A stretch of DNA of 64,000 nt from Mycobacterium lentiflavum (GTDB taxonomy: Bacteria > Actinomycetota > Actinomycetes > Mycobacteriales > Mycobacteriaceae): positions 310,001 through 374,000 of the forward strand of contig NZ_CP092423.2 of NCBI RefSeq assembly GCF_022374895.2, in the 5' to 3' direction. Every line of letters begins with the position of its first letter. The stretch's first letter is position 1. Made by a program: the position numbers and the translations under genes. Below are positions 18,205 to 26,619 of the stretch, in pieces. Below the pieces are notes generated by a model. That model was not told the DNA's origin and did not search any database. It worked only from the letters and a program-made list of their open reading frames with translations.

Positions 18205-18416
18205 TTACTCGACGCCGATCGTGACTTCGGTCGACTTGATGAACACCGTCGCGGGCTGACCGACGCGCAGGCCGAGGTCGAGCGCCGCGTCCTTGGTGAC
18301 CGAGGAGGCGACGATTTGGTCGCCGCCGTCGAGTTTGACCTTCACGACCGCCATCACCGCTCCGAGATCGACCTCGGTGATGGTCCCGTTGAGCTGGTTC
18401 GAGTGGATAGCCGCAT
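18205..18416 (-). pseudogene. Mop (TOBE) molybdopterin-binding protein with one-base frameshift
   Basis: On the minus strand ATG at 18416 encodes MRLSTR and then runs out of frame, while the next frame from 18399 reads NQLNGTITEVDLGAVMAVVK... to GVE and TAA at 18205-18207. Mop/TOBE molbindins commonly begin MRLSTRNQL and are about 70 aa long, exactly what the two pieces give if one base is restored near 18400. Mop proteins bind molybdate. It lies 16 bases after the TetR stop. Either the gene is broken or the assembly has a one-base error; no homopolymer is present at the site. Confidence 0.7.
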
Positions 18417-18432
18417 GCGACGAGACTAACTG

Positions 18433-19038
18433 CTAGTGGCGAGGGCCCAGCAGCGCGATGCACGCATCGACCGCCGGTTCGACGATGTCGCGGACGGCCT
18501 GTCCGTCTTCGACGGCGAGCGCGGTCAATTCGCGCAACCCGCCCAGCAAGATCACCGCCAGCGGGGCGGTCAGGGGCGGCAGTTTTGCGCGTCGGAACCC
18601 GGGGCTGGCGCTGAGGTCGATCAACAGATCGGACAACAGCTGTAGCCCGCGACGCTGCACCGGTCGACCGATGGGTCCCAGCGAGGGAAGTTCACGAATC
18701 CAGCTCAACGTAATCGCCGGCCGCGCTTCGATGTAGGTGACATAGGCCTCGACGGCCTGACGGATCTGGTCGTGCCAGTCGGTCTCCGGCTGGACGGCGG
18801 CGGCGATGCTCTCGCCGAGCTTTTCGATGTCGGCGGCCAGCAGCTCGAGGAAACACTGTTCCTTGCTGGCGAATTGGTCGTAGAACGTGCGCTTGGACGT
18901 GCGCGCGTGGCGTACCACGTCGGCGACGGTGCTGGCGCGATAGCCGCGTTCGCCGATCGACGTCGCAAGACCGTCGAGCAGCCGGAGCCGAAAGGGATCG
19001 TCGACCACCGCGTCTGTCACCGTCGTCGCGGATGTCAT
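18433..19038 (-). CDS. TetR-family regulator (Rv0135c type)
   Basis: From the ATG at 19038, with AAGGGAG upstream, the product is 201 aa, the same length as Rv0135c. The helix-turn-helix is in LATSIGERGYRASTVADVVRHARTSKRTFYDQFASKEQ, followed by a helical effector domain. It is divergent from cyp138, and two matching palindromes occupy the shared intergenic region, so it very probably represses cyp138 and itself. An upstream in-frame start at 19104 would cover the operators and is unlikely. Confidence 0.9.
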   Translation of the reverse strand: MTSATTVTDAVVDDPFRLRLLDGLATSIGERGYRASTVADVVRHARTSKRTFYDQFASKEQCFLELLAADIEKLGESIAAAVQPETDWHDQIRQAVEAYVTYIEARPAITLSWIRELPSLGPIGRPVQRRGLQLLSDLLIDLSASPGFRRAKLPPLTAPLAVILLGGLRELTALAVEDGQAVRDIVEPAVDACIALLGPRH

Positions 19039-19062
19039 GGTCGGGGGCTCCCTTGTCAGGTT

Positions 19063-19114
19063 CGGTACCACAGAGTACCGTACACTGAAAGATCTGTGGT
19101 ACACCGCGGTACCA
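19063..19114. promoter_or_regulatory. Twin TetR operators, GGTAC-N6-GTACC
   Basis: Two palindromes of identical architecture lie between the TetR gene and cyp138: CGGTAC-N6-GTACCG at 19063-19080 and TGGTAC-N6-GTACCA at 19097-19114. Their centres are 34 bp apart, about three helical turns. An additional 10-base inverted repeat (19065-19074 with 19093-19102) links the two. The arrangement is seen directly; binding by the adjacent TetR is inferred. Confidence 0.7.
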
Positions 19115-19151
19115 ACCCCGAATCGGGGCAGACGTTGGGAGACGTAGCGCC

Positions 19152-20477
19152 ATGAGCGAACTGGTCACCGCCGCACCGCCGGCCTCCGCAGTCCGATTGC
19201 CCCCGGCGGCGCGGGCGCCAAAGATGGTGCAGGGTTTGGGCTTTGCGATGTCGCGACGATTGATGATGCAACGACTGTCACGCCGCTACGGCAACGTCTT
19301 CACGCTCAATCTCCCGATGTACGGCCGCGCCGTCGCGGTCAGCGACCCACAGCTGGCCAAGCAGATCTTCACCACCAGCCCCGACGAGCTTGGCAACATC
19401 CAGCCCAACCTGGGCAGGCTGTTCGGCACGGGCTCGGTCTTCGCGCTGGAGGGCGATCAACATCGCCAACGGCGACGGCTGTTGGCACCGCCGTTCCACG
19501 GCAAGAGCATGAAAAAGTACGAGAGCATCATCGAAGAAGAGGCATTGCGGGAGATCGCCGACTGGCCGGAGGGCCGGCCGTTCGCCACGCTGCCGGCGAC
19601 GATGCGGATCACGCTCAACGCCATCCTGCGCGCGGTTTTCGGGGCCGACGGCGCCGAGCTCGACGAGCTGCGCCGGCTCATCCCGCCGTGGGTCACCCTG
19701 GGGTCGCGCCTGGCGCCGCTACCCAAGCCGAAGCGCAACTATGGCCGGCTCAGCCCCTGGCGCCGGCTGGACGACTGGCGGTGCCAGTACGACAACATCA
19801 TCGAGAAGCTGATCGCGGCCGAGCGGGTCGACCCGAACTTCGCCGATCGTGCCGACGTGCTCGCACTGCTGCTGCGCAGCACCTATGAAGATGGTTCGGC
19901 CATGTCGCACAAGGACATTGGCGACGAGCTGCTTACCCTGCTGGCGGCCGGGCACGAGACCACCGCGTCCACGCTGGCGTGGGCATTCGAGCGGATCAGC
20001 CGGCACCCTGCGCTGCTGGCGCAGCTCGTCGAGGAGGCCAACGGCGATGGCAACGAGCTACGGCAGGCCACCATCCTGGAGGTCCAACGGGCCAGGACGG
20101 TGATCGACCTCGCCGGTCGCCACGTCTATCCCGAGACCTTCCAGCTTGGCGAGTGGGTCATTCCACGTGGCGATTCGATCATCGTCGGCATCGGGCAGAT
20201 CCACGGCAACCCCGACGTGTTCCCCGATCCCGATCGTTTCGATCCGCACCGCTACATCGGAACCAAACCCTCAGCGCTGTCCTGGATTCCGTTCGGCGGG
20301 GGTACCCGTCGTTGTGTCGGGGCGGCGTTCGCCAACATGGAGATGGACGTCGTGCTTCGAACGGTGTTGCAGCACTTGACCATTGAAACCACGGATGCCC
20401 CGGACGAGCGCTGGCATTGCCGCGGCGTCGCGTTCGTCCCGAAGGACGGCGGCCGGGTGGTGGTGCGACGGCGCTAA
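19152..20477 (+). CDS. cyp138: Cytochrome P450 CYP138
   Basis: A 441-residue P450, the same length as Rv0136. The I-helix oxygen-binding motif is AAGHETTAS, the ExxR motif is EVQR, and the heme-ligand loop is [14 protein letters not shown] with Cys388. Substrate unknown. It is divergent from its probable TetR repressor and ends overlapping the convergent msrA stop by a few bases. Redox partners are not encoded beside it. Confidence 0.92.
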   Translation: MSELVTAAPPASAVRLPPAARAPKMVQGLGFAMSRRLMMQRLSRRYGNVFTLNLPMYGRAVAVSDPQLAKQIFTTSPDELGNIQPNLGRLFGTGSVFALEGDQHRQRRRLLAPPFHGKSMKKYESIIEEEALREIADWPEGRPFATLPATMRITLNAILRAVFGADGAELDELRRLIPPWVTLGSRLAPLPKPKRNYGRLSPWRRLDDWRCQYDNIIEKLIAAERVDPNFADRADVLALLLRSTYEDGSAMSHKDIGDELLTLLAAGHETTASTLAWAFERISRHPALLAQLVEEANGDGNELRQATILEVQRARTVIDLAGRHVYPETFQLGEWVIPRGDSIIVGIGQIHGNPDVFPDPDRFDPHRYIGTKPSALSWIPFGGGTRRCVGAAFANMEMDVVLRTVLQHLTIETTDAPDERWHCRGVAFVPKDGGRVVVRRR

Positions 20478-20983
20478 GCGGTCGCGCGCCGTGGCAACTT
20501 CCAGCCGGGGCGGATGTAGTGGCAGGTGTATCCGCTGGGGTAGCGCTCCAGGTAATCCTGGTGTTCGGGCTCTGCCTCCCAGAAGTCGCCGGCGGGACTG
20601 ACCTCGGTCACGACCTTGCCCGGCCACAGCCCCGAGGCCTCGACGTCGGCGATGGTGTCCAGCGCGATCCGCTTCTGGTCGTCGTCGACGTAGAAGATCG
20701 CCGACCGGTAGCTGGTGCCGCGGTCGTTGCCCTGGCGATCTTTCGTTGTCGGATCGTGGATTTGGAAGAAGAACTCCAGCAGCGTGCGGTAGTCGGTGGC
20801 AGTCGGGTCGTAGACGATCTCGATGGCCTCGGCGTGCGAGCCGTGGTTGCGGTAGGTCGCGTTGGGCACGTCGCCGCCGGTGTACCCGACGCGGGTCGAG
20901 ACCACGCCGGGCTGTTTGCGGATCAGGTCCTGCATGCCCCAGAAGCAGCCGCCGGCGAGAATCGCCTTCTGCGTGTCGGTCAT
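20474..20983 (-). CDS. msrA: Peptide methionine (S)-S-oxide reductase MsrA
   Basis: Equivalent to Rv0137c. It has the catalytic motif GGCFWG with Cys13, followed by [27 protein letters not shown], standard for MsrA, and 169 residues in all. It reduces methionine-S-sulfoxide in proteins, protecting against oxidants. It overlaps the cyp138 stop (convergent) and is divergent from the Rv0138-type gene. Confidence 0.95.
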   Translation of the reverse strand: MTDTQKAILAGGCFWGMQDLIRKQPGVVSTRVGYTGGDVPNATYRNHGSHAEAIEIVYDPTATDYRTLLEFFFQIHDPTTKDRQGNDRGTSYRSAIFYVDDDQKRIALDTIADVEASGLWPGKVVTEVSPAGDFWEAEPEHQDYLERYPSGYTCHYIRPGWKLPRRATA

Positions 20984-21089
20984 GTCATTGCCTCATTTCG
21001 CTCGGGCCGAATGGCCGCAATCTCCCTCCGATTATCCTGATGTTCGTCCCCTCGTACACCCGCGAGGCAAAGCTCTCGACAAATCACGG

Positions 21090-21103
21090 TAGAACGTGTT
21101 CTA
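21090..21103. promoter_or_regulatory. KstR-type palindrome (TnnAACnnGTTnnA)
   Basis: TAGAACGTGTTCTA is a perfect 14-base palindrome and matches the published KstR consensus TnnAACnnGTTnnA at every fixed base. It ends eight bases before the GTG of the Rv0138-type gene, where a repressor would block transcription. This would place the Rv0138-Rv0140-type genes in the cholesterol/lipid-catabolism regulon. The match is direct; the function is inferred. Confidence 0.6.
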
Positions 21104-21111
21104 GTTTTCGC

Positions 21112-21618
21112 GTGAACAGCCCGCGATTCTCCCGGAGCGAACTCGCCGATGCGTTCGCGCAATTCGAGGCGACCGTCGATGCGGCCGCGCGATCGCATGA
21201 CTGGGACGCCTGGGTGAAGCACTACACGCCCGATGTCTTGTACATCGAGCACGCGGCGGGCACCTGGCACGGCCGCGACGAGGTGCGTACGTGGATCAGT
21301 CGCACCATGGGCAGCTTTCCGGGCAGCCACATGGTTGCCTTTCCGTCGCTGTGGTCGGTGATCGACGAGCCGACCGGGCGCATCATCATGGAGCTCGACA
21401 ACCCGATGCGCGATCCCGGGGACGGCACCGTCATCGGCGCGACGAACATTTCGATCATCACCTACGCCGGCGACGGGCTGTGGCGTCAGCAGGAAGACAT
21501 CTACAACCCGCTGCGCTTCGTGCAGGCCACGCTGAAATGGTGCCGCAAGGCGGCCGAACTCGGCACCCTGGACGAGGCGGGCGCGGAGTTCATGGCGCAG
21601 TACGGCGGCGGGCAGTGA
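21112..21618 (+). CDS. NTF2/SnoaL-like protein (Rv0138 type)
   Basis: A 168-residue protein from the GTG at 21112, which fits the family start MNSPRFSRSEL. The NTF2-like fold is suggested by FEATVDAAARSHDWDAWVKHYTPDVLYIEHAAGTWHGRDEV. No catalytic assignment is possible. Its stop overlaps the GTG of the next gene (GTGA), so it is translationally coupled to an SDR. A KstR-type site lies just upstream. Confidence 0.8.
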   Translation: MNSPRFSRSELADAFAQFEATVDAAARSHDWDAWVKHYTPDVLYIEHAAGTWHGRDEVRTWISRTMGSFPGSHMVAFPSLWSVIDEPTGRIIMELDNPMRDPGDGTVIGATNISIITYAGDGLWRQQEDIYNPLRFVQATLKWCRKAAELGTLDEAGAEFMAQYGGGQ

Positions 21619-22670
21619 GCGTTAAGCCCAAACTTGGCCCCACGTTGGTCATAGGCGCCAACGGTTTTCTCGGCTCGCATGTGACCCGCCAGCTCGTCGC
21701 CAACGGTGCCCATGCAAACCAGGAAAACCATGAGGTGCGGGTGATGGTGCGCGAAGGCGCGAACACCCGCTCCATCGACGATCTCGACGGCACCCGCTGC
21801 CCACGTTTCTATGGCGACGTCTTCGATACCACCACGCTGCGCGAGGCGATGGACGGTGTCGACGACGTGTACTACTGCGTGGTCGACACCCGCGCCTGGC
21901 TGCGGGACCCCGCGCCGCTGTTTCGCACCAACGTCGAGGGGCTGCGCAACGTCCTCGACGTCGCCGTCAAGCAGCCCCTGCGCCGGTTCATCTTCACCAG
22001 CACCTACGCGACCGTGGGCCGACGGCACGGTCACGTGGCGACCGAAGACGACGTGATCGCCTCGCGCGGGCTGACTCCCTACGTGCAATCCCGGGTCCAG
22101 GCCGAAAACCTGGTGATGCGCTACGTCGCCGATGCCGGGTTGCCCGCGGTCGCGATGTGCGTGTCCACGACCTACGGCGACGGCGACTGGGGCGCGACCC
22201 CGCATGGTGCCTTCATCGCGGGCGCGGTCTTCGGCAAACTCCCCTTCCTGATGAACGGCATTGAGCTGGAAGTCGTCGGCGTCGACGACGCGGCCCGGGC
22301 CATGATCCTGGCCGCCGAGCGCGGCCGGATCGGAGAGCGTTACCTCGTTTCCGAGAAGATGATGGCGCTCAACGATTCGATCCGGATCGCGGCCGACGAG
22401 GCCGGCGTCCCACCGCCGCAACGGGCGATCTCCGTCCCGATGCTCTACGCACTCGCCGCCGCGGGCAGCTTGAAGGCCAAACTCACCGGCACCGACGCCC
22501 AACTGAGCCTCGCGTCGGTGCGGATGATGCGCGCCGAAGCGCCGGTGGACAGCAGCAAGGCGAAGCGGGAGCTGGGCTGGGAGCCGCGCCCGGTCGAGGA
22601 ATCGATTCGCGAGGCCGCCCGGTTCTGGGCCGCGATGCGCACCCCTCGAACGGCCGCACAACCCGAATAG
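21615..22670 (+). CDS. Extended SDR / NAD-dependent epimerase-dehydratase (Rv0139 type)
   Basis: A 351-residue extended short-chain dehydrogenase with the Rossmann motif VIGANGFLGSH (GxxGxxG) near residue 16, a 3-beta-HSD-like body, and the active-site region TPYVQSRVQAE. The usual YxxxK is YxxxR here, which may affect catalysis. It is translated in overlap with the preceding NTF2-like gene and followed after 58 bases by the DUF427 gene, so the three probably form one unit under the KstR-type site. Confidence 0.85.
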   Translation: MSVKPKLGPTLVIGANGFLGSHVTRQLVANGAHANQENHEVRVMVREGANTRSIDDLDGTRCPRFYGDVFDTTTLREAMDGVDDVYYCVVDTRAWLRDPAPLFRTNVEGLRNVLDVAVKQPLRRFIFTSTYATVGRRHGHVATEDDVIASRGLTPYVQSRVQAENLVMRYVADAGLPAVAMCVSTTYGDGDWGATPHGAFIAGAVFGKLPFLMNGIELEVVGVDDAARAMILAAERGRIGERYLVSEKMMALNDSIRIAADEAGVPPPQRAISVPMLYALAAAGSLKAKLTGTDAQLSLASVRMMRAEAPVDSSKAKRELGWEPRPVEESIREAARFWAAMRTPRTAAQPE

Positions 22671-22728
22671 GCTCGGGAAGTCTTGACCGCCCGACGGTGT
22701 TGCAGTCATACGTCTGAGGAGGAACAGC

Positions 22729-23109
22729 ATGGCCCACAAGGAAATCTTGGAACCCAACGCGGGGCACCCAATCACCATCAGCCCCACCAAGGGACGTGTC
22801 CAGGTCCGCGTCAACGGCGAGCTCGTCGCGGACACCACTGCGGCGCTCGAATTGCGGGAAGCGACAATCCCTGGGGTGCAATACATTCCGCTGGCCGACG
22901 TGGCCCAGGACCGGTTGACCCGCACCGAGACCGTCAGCTACTGCCCATTCAAGGGCGACGCGAGCTACTACGCCGTCACGACTTCGGCCGGCGACACCGT
23001 CGAGGATGTGATCTGGACCTACGAACAGCCGTACCCCGCGGTCGCCGAGATCGCCGGGCACGTCGCGTTTTACCCGACCAAGGCCGACATCAGCGTCACC
23101 GCCGAATAG
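22729..23109 (+). CDS. DUF427 protein (Rv0140 type)
   Basis: A 126-residue single DUF427 domain with VQVRVNGELVADTTAALELREA, the hallmark TETVSYCPFKGDASYYAV, and WTYEQPYPAVAEIAGHVAFYP. Biochemical role unknown. AGGAGGAACAGC precedes the ATG, a strong ribosome site. It stops one base from the end of the convergent Rv0141c-type gene. A longer DUF427 protein with two copies of the domain is encoded at 57112-57801. Confidence 0.9.
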   Translation: MAHKEILEPNAGHPITISPTKGRVQVRVNGELVADTTAALELREATIPGVQYIPLADVAQDRLTRTETVSYCPFKGDASYYAVTTSAGDTVEDVIWTYEQPYPAVAEIAGHVAFYPTKADISVTAE

Positions 23110-23110
23110 G

Positions 23111-23497
23111 TCACCCGCCCAACAGCTTGGCGTAGGCCCGGGTGTCGCTGTACTCGCGCATCGAGATGATCAGCCCGTCGCTGGTCTCGAAGATGCATAC
23201 GAACGGGGTGTCGTACTGCTCGCCGTTGGAATTGGTGCCAGTGGCATACGCCTCTACGACGACGGTTTCGCCTTCATTGATGCAGCGAAGCAAATCGATC
23301 GTGAGCTCGACGGACTGCTTGCGCCGGTCGGTCACGCGGCGCAGGGCTTCCTTGTCGTAGGACTCCCGGGTGAACAGGCTCCAGTAGCTGAAGTCGTCGC
23401 TGAGCAACGCGAAGCCCTCGTCGAGGTCGCCGCCTTCGCTCAGACTCTGGAGGAACATCCAGGCCAACTCGGCATTGGGAGCGTCGAACGGCGTCAT
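23111..23497 (-). CDS. SnoaL/NTF2-like protein (Rv0141c type)
   Basis: From the ATG at 23497 the product is 128 aa. Its pattern LDEGFALLSDDFSYWSLFTRESYDKEALRRVTDRR followed by GLIISMREYSDT is that of SnoaL-like limonene-epoxide-hydrolase/ketosteroid-isomerase folds. Substrate unknown. It is divergent from the glycosylase gene at 23562 (64 bases) and abuts the DUF427 gene end to end. Confidence 0.82.
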   Translation of the reverse strand: MTPFDAPNAELAWMFLQSLSEGGDLDEGFALLSDDFSYWSLFTRESYDKEALRRVTDRRKQSVELTIDLLRCINEGETVVVEAYATGTNSNGEQYDTPFVCIFETSDGLIISMREYSDTRAYAKLLGG

Positions 23498-23561
23498 CAC
23501 ATCGCAATAGTGTCTTGGCAGGTAGTGGGCGGTCAATGAGAGTGGAAATCCGGAGTCGTCG

Positions 23562-24473
23562 GTGACGAGCACGCGAACGGTGACGTTTCCCGGGGCGGTC
23601 AGCTTCGGGCACACCCTGGCGCCCCTTCGCCGCGGCCCCCGGGATCCCTGCTTTCGCCTGCCGGGTGATGCCGCCATCTGGCGCACCAGCCTGCTGCCCA
23701 GCGGGCCGGTCACCGCGCGCATCAGCCGCGCGGCCGCCGACGCGGCGCGCTGCGAGGCCTGGGGCGGCGGCGCCGAGGAGTTTCTCGAGCGGCTGCCCGC
23801 CCTGCTCGGCGCGGACGACGACGCCTCGGGCTTCACACCGACGCACCCGACGGTTGCCGCGGCACATGAACGCGTCCCGCACCTGCGCCTGGGCCGTACC
23901 GGGCAGGTGCTCGAGGCGCTGATCCCGGCGATCATCGAGCAGCGGGTGCCCGGCGCCGACGCGTTCTCCTCGTGGCGGAAGCTGGTGTCCAAGTACGGCA
24001 CGCCGGCACCCGGGCCGGCGCCGGCCGGCCTGCGCGTACTGCCGTCGGCCGAGGTCTGGCGAAACATCCCGTCGTGGGAATTCCATCGCGCCAACGTTGA
24101 TCCGCGACGGGCCCAGACCGTCGTGACGTGTGCGCGCCGGGCGCCCTCGCTGGAACGGCTGGCGGCACGGTCGGCGGCGCAGGTGCGCGAAGCGCTGACG
24201 TCGCTGCCGGGAGTCGGGGAGTGGACGGCCGCCGAGACCGCGCAACGGGCGTTCGGCGATGCCGATGCCGTCTCGGTCGGGGATTACCACATCCCGAAGA
24301 TGATCGGCTGGACGCTGCTGGGCCACCCGGTCGATGACGAGGGCATGCTCGAACTGCTGGAGCCGATGCGTCCGCACCGCCACCGGGTGGTCTGTGTGCT
24401 TTATGCCAGCGGACTGGCCTACGAGCCGCGCCGCGGCGCGCGACTGCCGGTCCAGCAAATCCACGCCCTCTGA
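23562..24473 (+). CDS. HhH-GPD DNA glycosylase-like protein (Rv0142 type)
   Basis: A 303-residue AlkA-like protein. It contains the helix-hairpin-helix LTSLPGVGEWTAAETAQRAFGDADAVSVGDYHIPKM, in which the Asp of VGDYHI occupies the catalytic position of HhH glycosylases. This predicts base-excision repair of alkylated bases, although activity has not been shown to my knowledge. The GTG at 23562 follows CGGAG. It is divergent from the Rv0141c-type gene. Confidence 0.82.
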   Translation: MTSTRTVTFPGAVSFGHTLAPLRRGPRDPCFRLPGDAAIWRTSLLPSGPVTARISRAAADAARCEAWGGGAEEFLERLPALLGADDDASGFTPTHPTVAAAHERVPHLRLGRTGQVLEALIPAIIEQRVPGADAFSSWRKLVSKYGTPAPGPAPAGLRVLPSAEVWRNIPSWEFHRANVDPRRAQTVVTCARRAPSLERLAARSAAQVREALTSLPGVGEWTAAETAQRAFGDADAVSVGDYHIPKMIGWTLLGHPVDDEGMLELLEPMRPHRHRVVCVLYASGLAYEPRRGARLPVQQIHAL

Positions 24474-24548
24474 CCAGCCGGTGTTTTCGAGCTGGGTCAT
24501 CGGGTACCCGTCGTCATATTGACGGCTACGAAACGCAGGGAGCGATCG

Positions 24549-25100
24549 ATGACGCAGTTCACCATTCCGGGATTGAGCGACAAGCAGGGTGCGCGGCTGG
24601 CCGAGTTATTGCAGAAGCAACTGAGTACGTACAACGATCTGCATTTGACGCTGAAGCACATTCACTGGAATGTTGTGGGCCCCAACTTCATTGGGGTGCA
24701 CGAGATGATCGATCCCCAGGTGGAAACGGTGCGCGGTTTCGCCGATGACGTCGCCGAACGCATTGCGGCCCTGGGTGCTTCGCCGGAAGGAACTCCGGGC
24801 GCCATCATTCGGGACCGGTCTTGGGACGACTATTCGGTCGGCCGAGACACTGTCCAGGCCCACCTGGCGGCGCTGGATCTGGTCTACAACGGCGTGATCG
24901 AAGACATCCGCGAAGCCATCGACGAGACAGAAGAACTCGACCAGGTCACCCAGGACATGTTGATCGGCCAGGCCGGGCCGCTGGAGAAGTTCCAGTGGTT
25001 TGTCCGTGCGCATCTCGAGAGCGCGGGCGGCACGCTGACCCACGGGGGCAAGAAGACGGAAAAGGGTGCGGCGGACACCGCGCGGCGTAAGAAGTCGTAG
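24549..25100 (+). CDS. dps: Dps-type ferritin, DNA-binding protein from starved cells
   Basis: A 183-residue Dps with ferroxidase-region residues in LHLTLKHIHWNVVGPNFIGVHEMIDPQ and WDDYSVGRDTVQAHLAALDLVYNGVIEDIREA, and a Lys/Arg-rich C-terminal tail (GGKKTEKGAADTARRKKS) that binds DNA. It matches M. smegmatis Dps1 in length and tail as I recall. Dps dodecamers oxidise and store iron and protect DNA from peroxide. The ATG at 24549 follows AGGGAGCGATCG. M. tuberculosis has no Dps, so this is a lineage difference. Confidence 0.95.
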   Translation: MTQFTIPGLSDKQGARLAELLQKQLSTYNDLHLTLKHIHWNVVGPNFIGVHEMIDPQVETVRGFADDVAERIAALGASPEGTPGAIIRDRSWDDYSVGRDTVQAHLAALDLVYNGVIEDIREAIDETEELDQVTQDMLIGQAGPLEKFQWFVRAHLESAGGTLTHGGKKTEKGAADTARRKKS

Positions 25101-25105
25101 GGCGG

Positions 25106-26542
25106 CTAGTCGGTCGCGACTTTGTGCGCGCGCTCGGCTTCGGCGGCTTCTCGGTTGAGTCGCTGCGCCTCGTAGATCGTGACGTTGGTGCGCGACATCA
25201 GCAACGACGCGATCCCCACCGCGATGATGGCTCCGGGCACCACCGAGAAGGAGCCGGTCATCTCCGCGACCATGATCATGACGGCCAGCGGGGCGCGGGC
25301 GACGCTGCCGAAGCAGCTCATCATGCCGACCACGACGAAGATGCCCGGTCCGTTGGGTATGCCGGGCAGCGCGGCCAGCTCGCCAAGGCGCCAGATGGCG
25401 GCGCCGACGAAGGCGCCGATCACGATCCCGGGCCCGAACAGCCCGCCGGAGCCCCCGGTGCCGATCGACAGCGACGTCGCGACGATCTTGGCCAGCGGCA
25501 GGACGAGGATGATCCAGAGTGGAATCCCCAGCAGCGCCGTGCGGTCGGCCGCCAGCTGGGCCCAGCCGTAGCCGCTGCTCAGGATTTGGGGAATCAGCAG
25601 GCCTAGCAGCCCGACTAGCAGGCCGCCCGCCGCTGGCTTGAGCACCGGTCCGCCCGGCAGCCGGCGGGTGAGCCGGACCGCGGCGTGAAAGGTCCAGGCG
25701 TACAGATAGCCGACGGCCGCGGCGATTAGACCGATCACCACGAACCACAGCAGCGGCCCTGGTTTTTCGAAGCGGTACTCGGCGTCGATATAGCCGAACA
25801 GCGGGTCGAAGCCCAGGAACGCACCGAGCACCGCGTACGCCGTCCCCGAGGTGATGAATCCGGGCAACAGGCAGCGATAGTCGAAGTCGTCGCGGTAGGT
25901 GATCGAGGCGGCCAGCACCGCCCCGCCCAGTGGCGCGGCGAAGATCGCGCCGATACCCGCACCGATGCCCAGCGCCACGGCGATCCGGCCGTCCTCGTCG
26001 GACAGGCCGAGGCGCCGGGTCAGCAGCGAGCAGAAGCCGGCCGAGATCTGTGCCGTCGGGCCTTCGCGGCCACCCGACCCGCCCGAGCCGATCGTCAACG
26101 CGCTGGCGACCATCTTCACCAGCACCGCCCGGAAGCGGATCGCGCGGGGATCGGTGTGCACCGCTTCGATGGCTTCGTCGGTGCCGTGCCCGGTGGCCTC
26201 CGGCGCGAGTTTGGCCACCAGTACCGCCGACACCAGCGCCCCGGCCGTCGTGACCAGCGGAATCGCCCACGGACGCGTGAAGCCGGCCGAGCCGTGGCTG
26301 CCGCCCTCGCCCAGTGGCGTCGGGATGCGGTAGTCAGCCAGGTAGCCGAGCAGGAAGTCGCCGGCGTATTTCAGAGCCAGATAGAACACCACCGCGCCCA
26401 GGCCCGAGATCACGCCGATCGTGATGCCCAGCGCGAACCACTTGGGCAGGTAGCCCGCATTTCTGATCGATGCCCCGAATCGCCCGCCGGCGGCCGCGGC
26501 AGGAGCGACAGCGGGCTGGGGGTCGTCCTGCGTCGGCTCCAC
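25106..26542 (-). CDS. ClC-family chloride channel/antiporter (Rv0143c type)
   Basis: A 478-residue ClC protein with the three anion-binding signatures: GSGGSGGREGPTAQ (GREGP, first filter loop after the inner serine), the GGSGGLFGPG loop near residue 370 (GxFxP type with Leu and Gly variations) and a late region near residue 440. About ten or more membrane helices are evident. There is no CBS domain at the C-terminus. It is convergent with dps and divergent from the pirin gene. Confidence 0.9.
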   Translation of the reverse strand: MEPTQDDPQPAVAPAAAAGGRFGASIRNAGYLPKWFALGITIGVISGLGAVVFYLALKYAGDFLLGYLADYRIPTPLGEGGSHGSAGFTRPWAIPLVTTAGALVSAVLVAKLAPEATGHGTDEAIEAVHTDPRAIRFRAVLVKMVASALTIGSGGSGGREGPTAQISAGFCSLLTRRLGLSDEDGRIAVALGIGAGIGAIFAAPLGGAVLAASITYRDDFDYRCLLPGFITSGTAYAVLGAFLGFDPLFGYIDAEYRFEKPGPLLWFVVIGLIAAAVGYLYAWTFHAAVRLTRRLPGGPVLKPAAGGLLVGLLGLLIPQILSSGYGWAQLAADRTALLGIPLWIILVLPLAKIVATSLSIGTGGSGGLFGPGIVIGAFVGAAIWRLGELAALPGIPNGPGIFVVVGMMSCFGSVARAPLAVMIMVAEMTGSFSVVPGAIIAVGIASLLMSRTNVTIYEAQRLNREAAEAERAHKVATD

Positions 26543-26571
26543 TGCGCCATCCTATGACAGAGCGGAATAAT

Positions 26572-26585
26572 CGGACTGCGGTCCG
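26572..26585. promoter_or_regulatory. CGGAC-N4-GTCCG palindrome before pirin
   Basis: Perfect 5-base arms around TGCG lie in the 77-base gap between the divergent ClC and pirin starts, followed by an AT-rich TTATAT that may be a -10 element. It is a candidate operator for the TetR encoded just after pirin. Confidence 0.3.
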
Positions 26586-26619
26586 GTTATATGGGTAGTT
26601 CTGGATGAAGGAGGTTGAT

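Noticed and set aside
18146..18463. 105-codon minus-strand frame between ephF and the TetR gene
   Set aside because: It is a shadow of the frameshifted mop gene; its translation is Arg-rich and has no family resemblance, whereas the neighbouring frame gives a clear Mop protein.
24606..26270. Minus-strand open frame of 554 codons across dps and the ClC gene
   Set aside because: It crosses two well-supported genes in other frames and has Arg/Gly-rich shadow composition.
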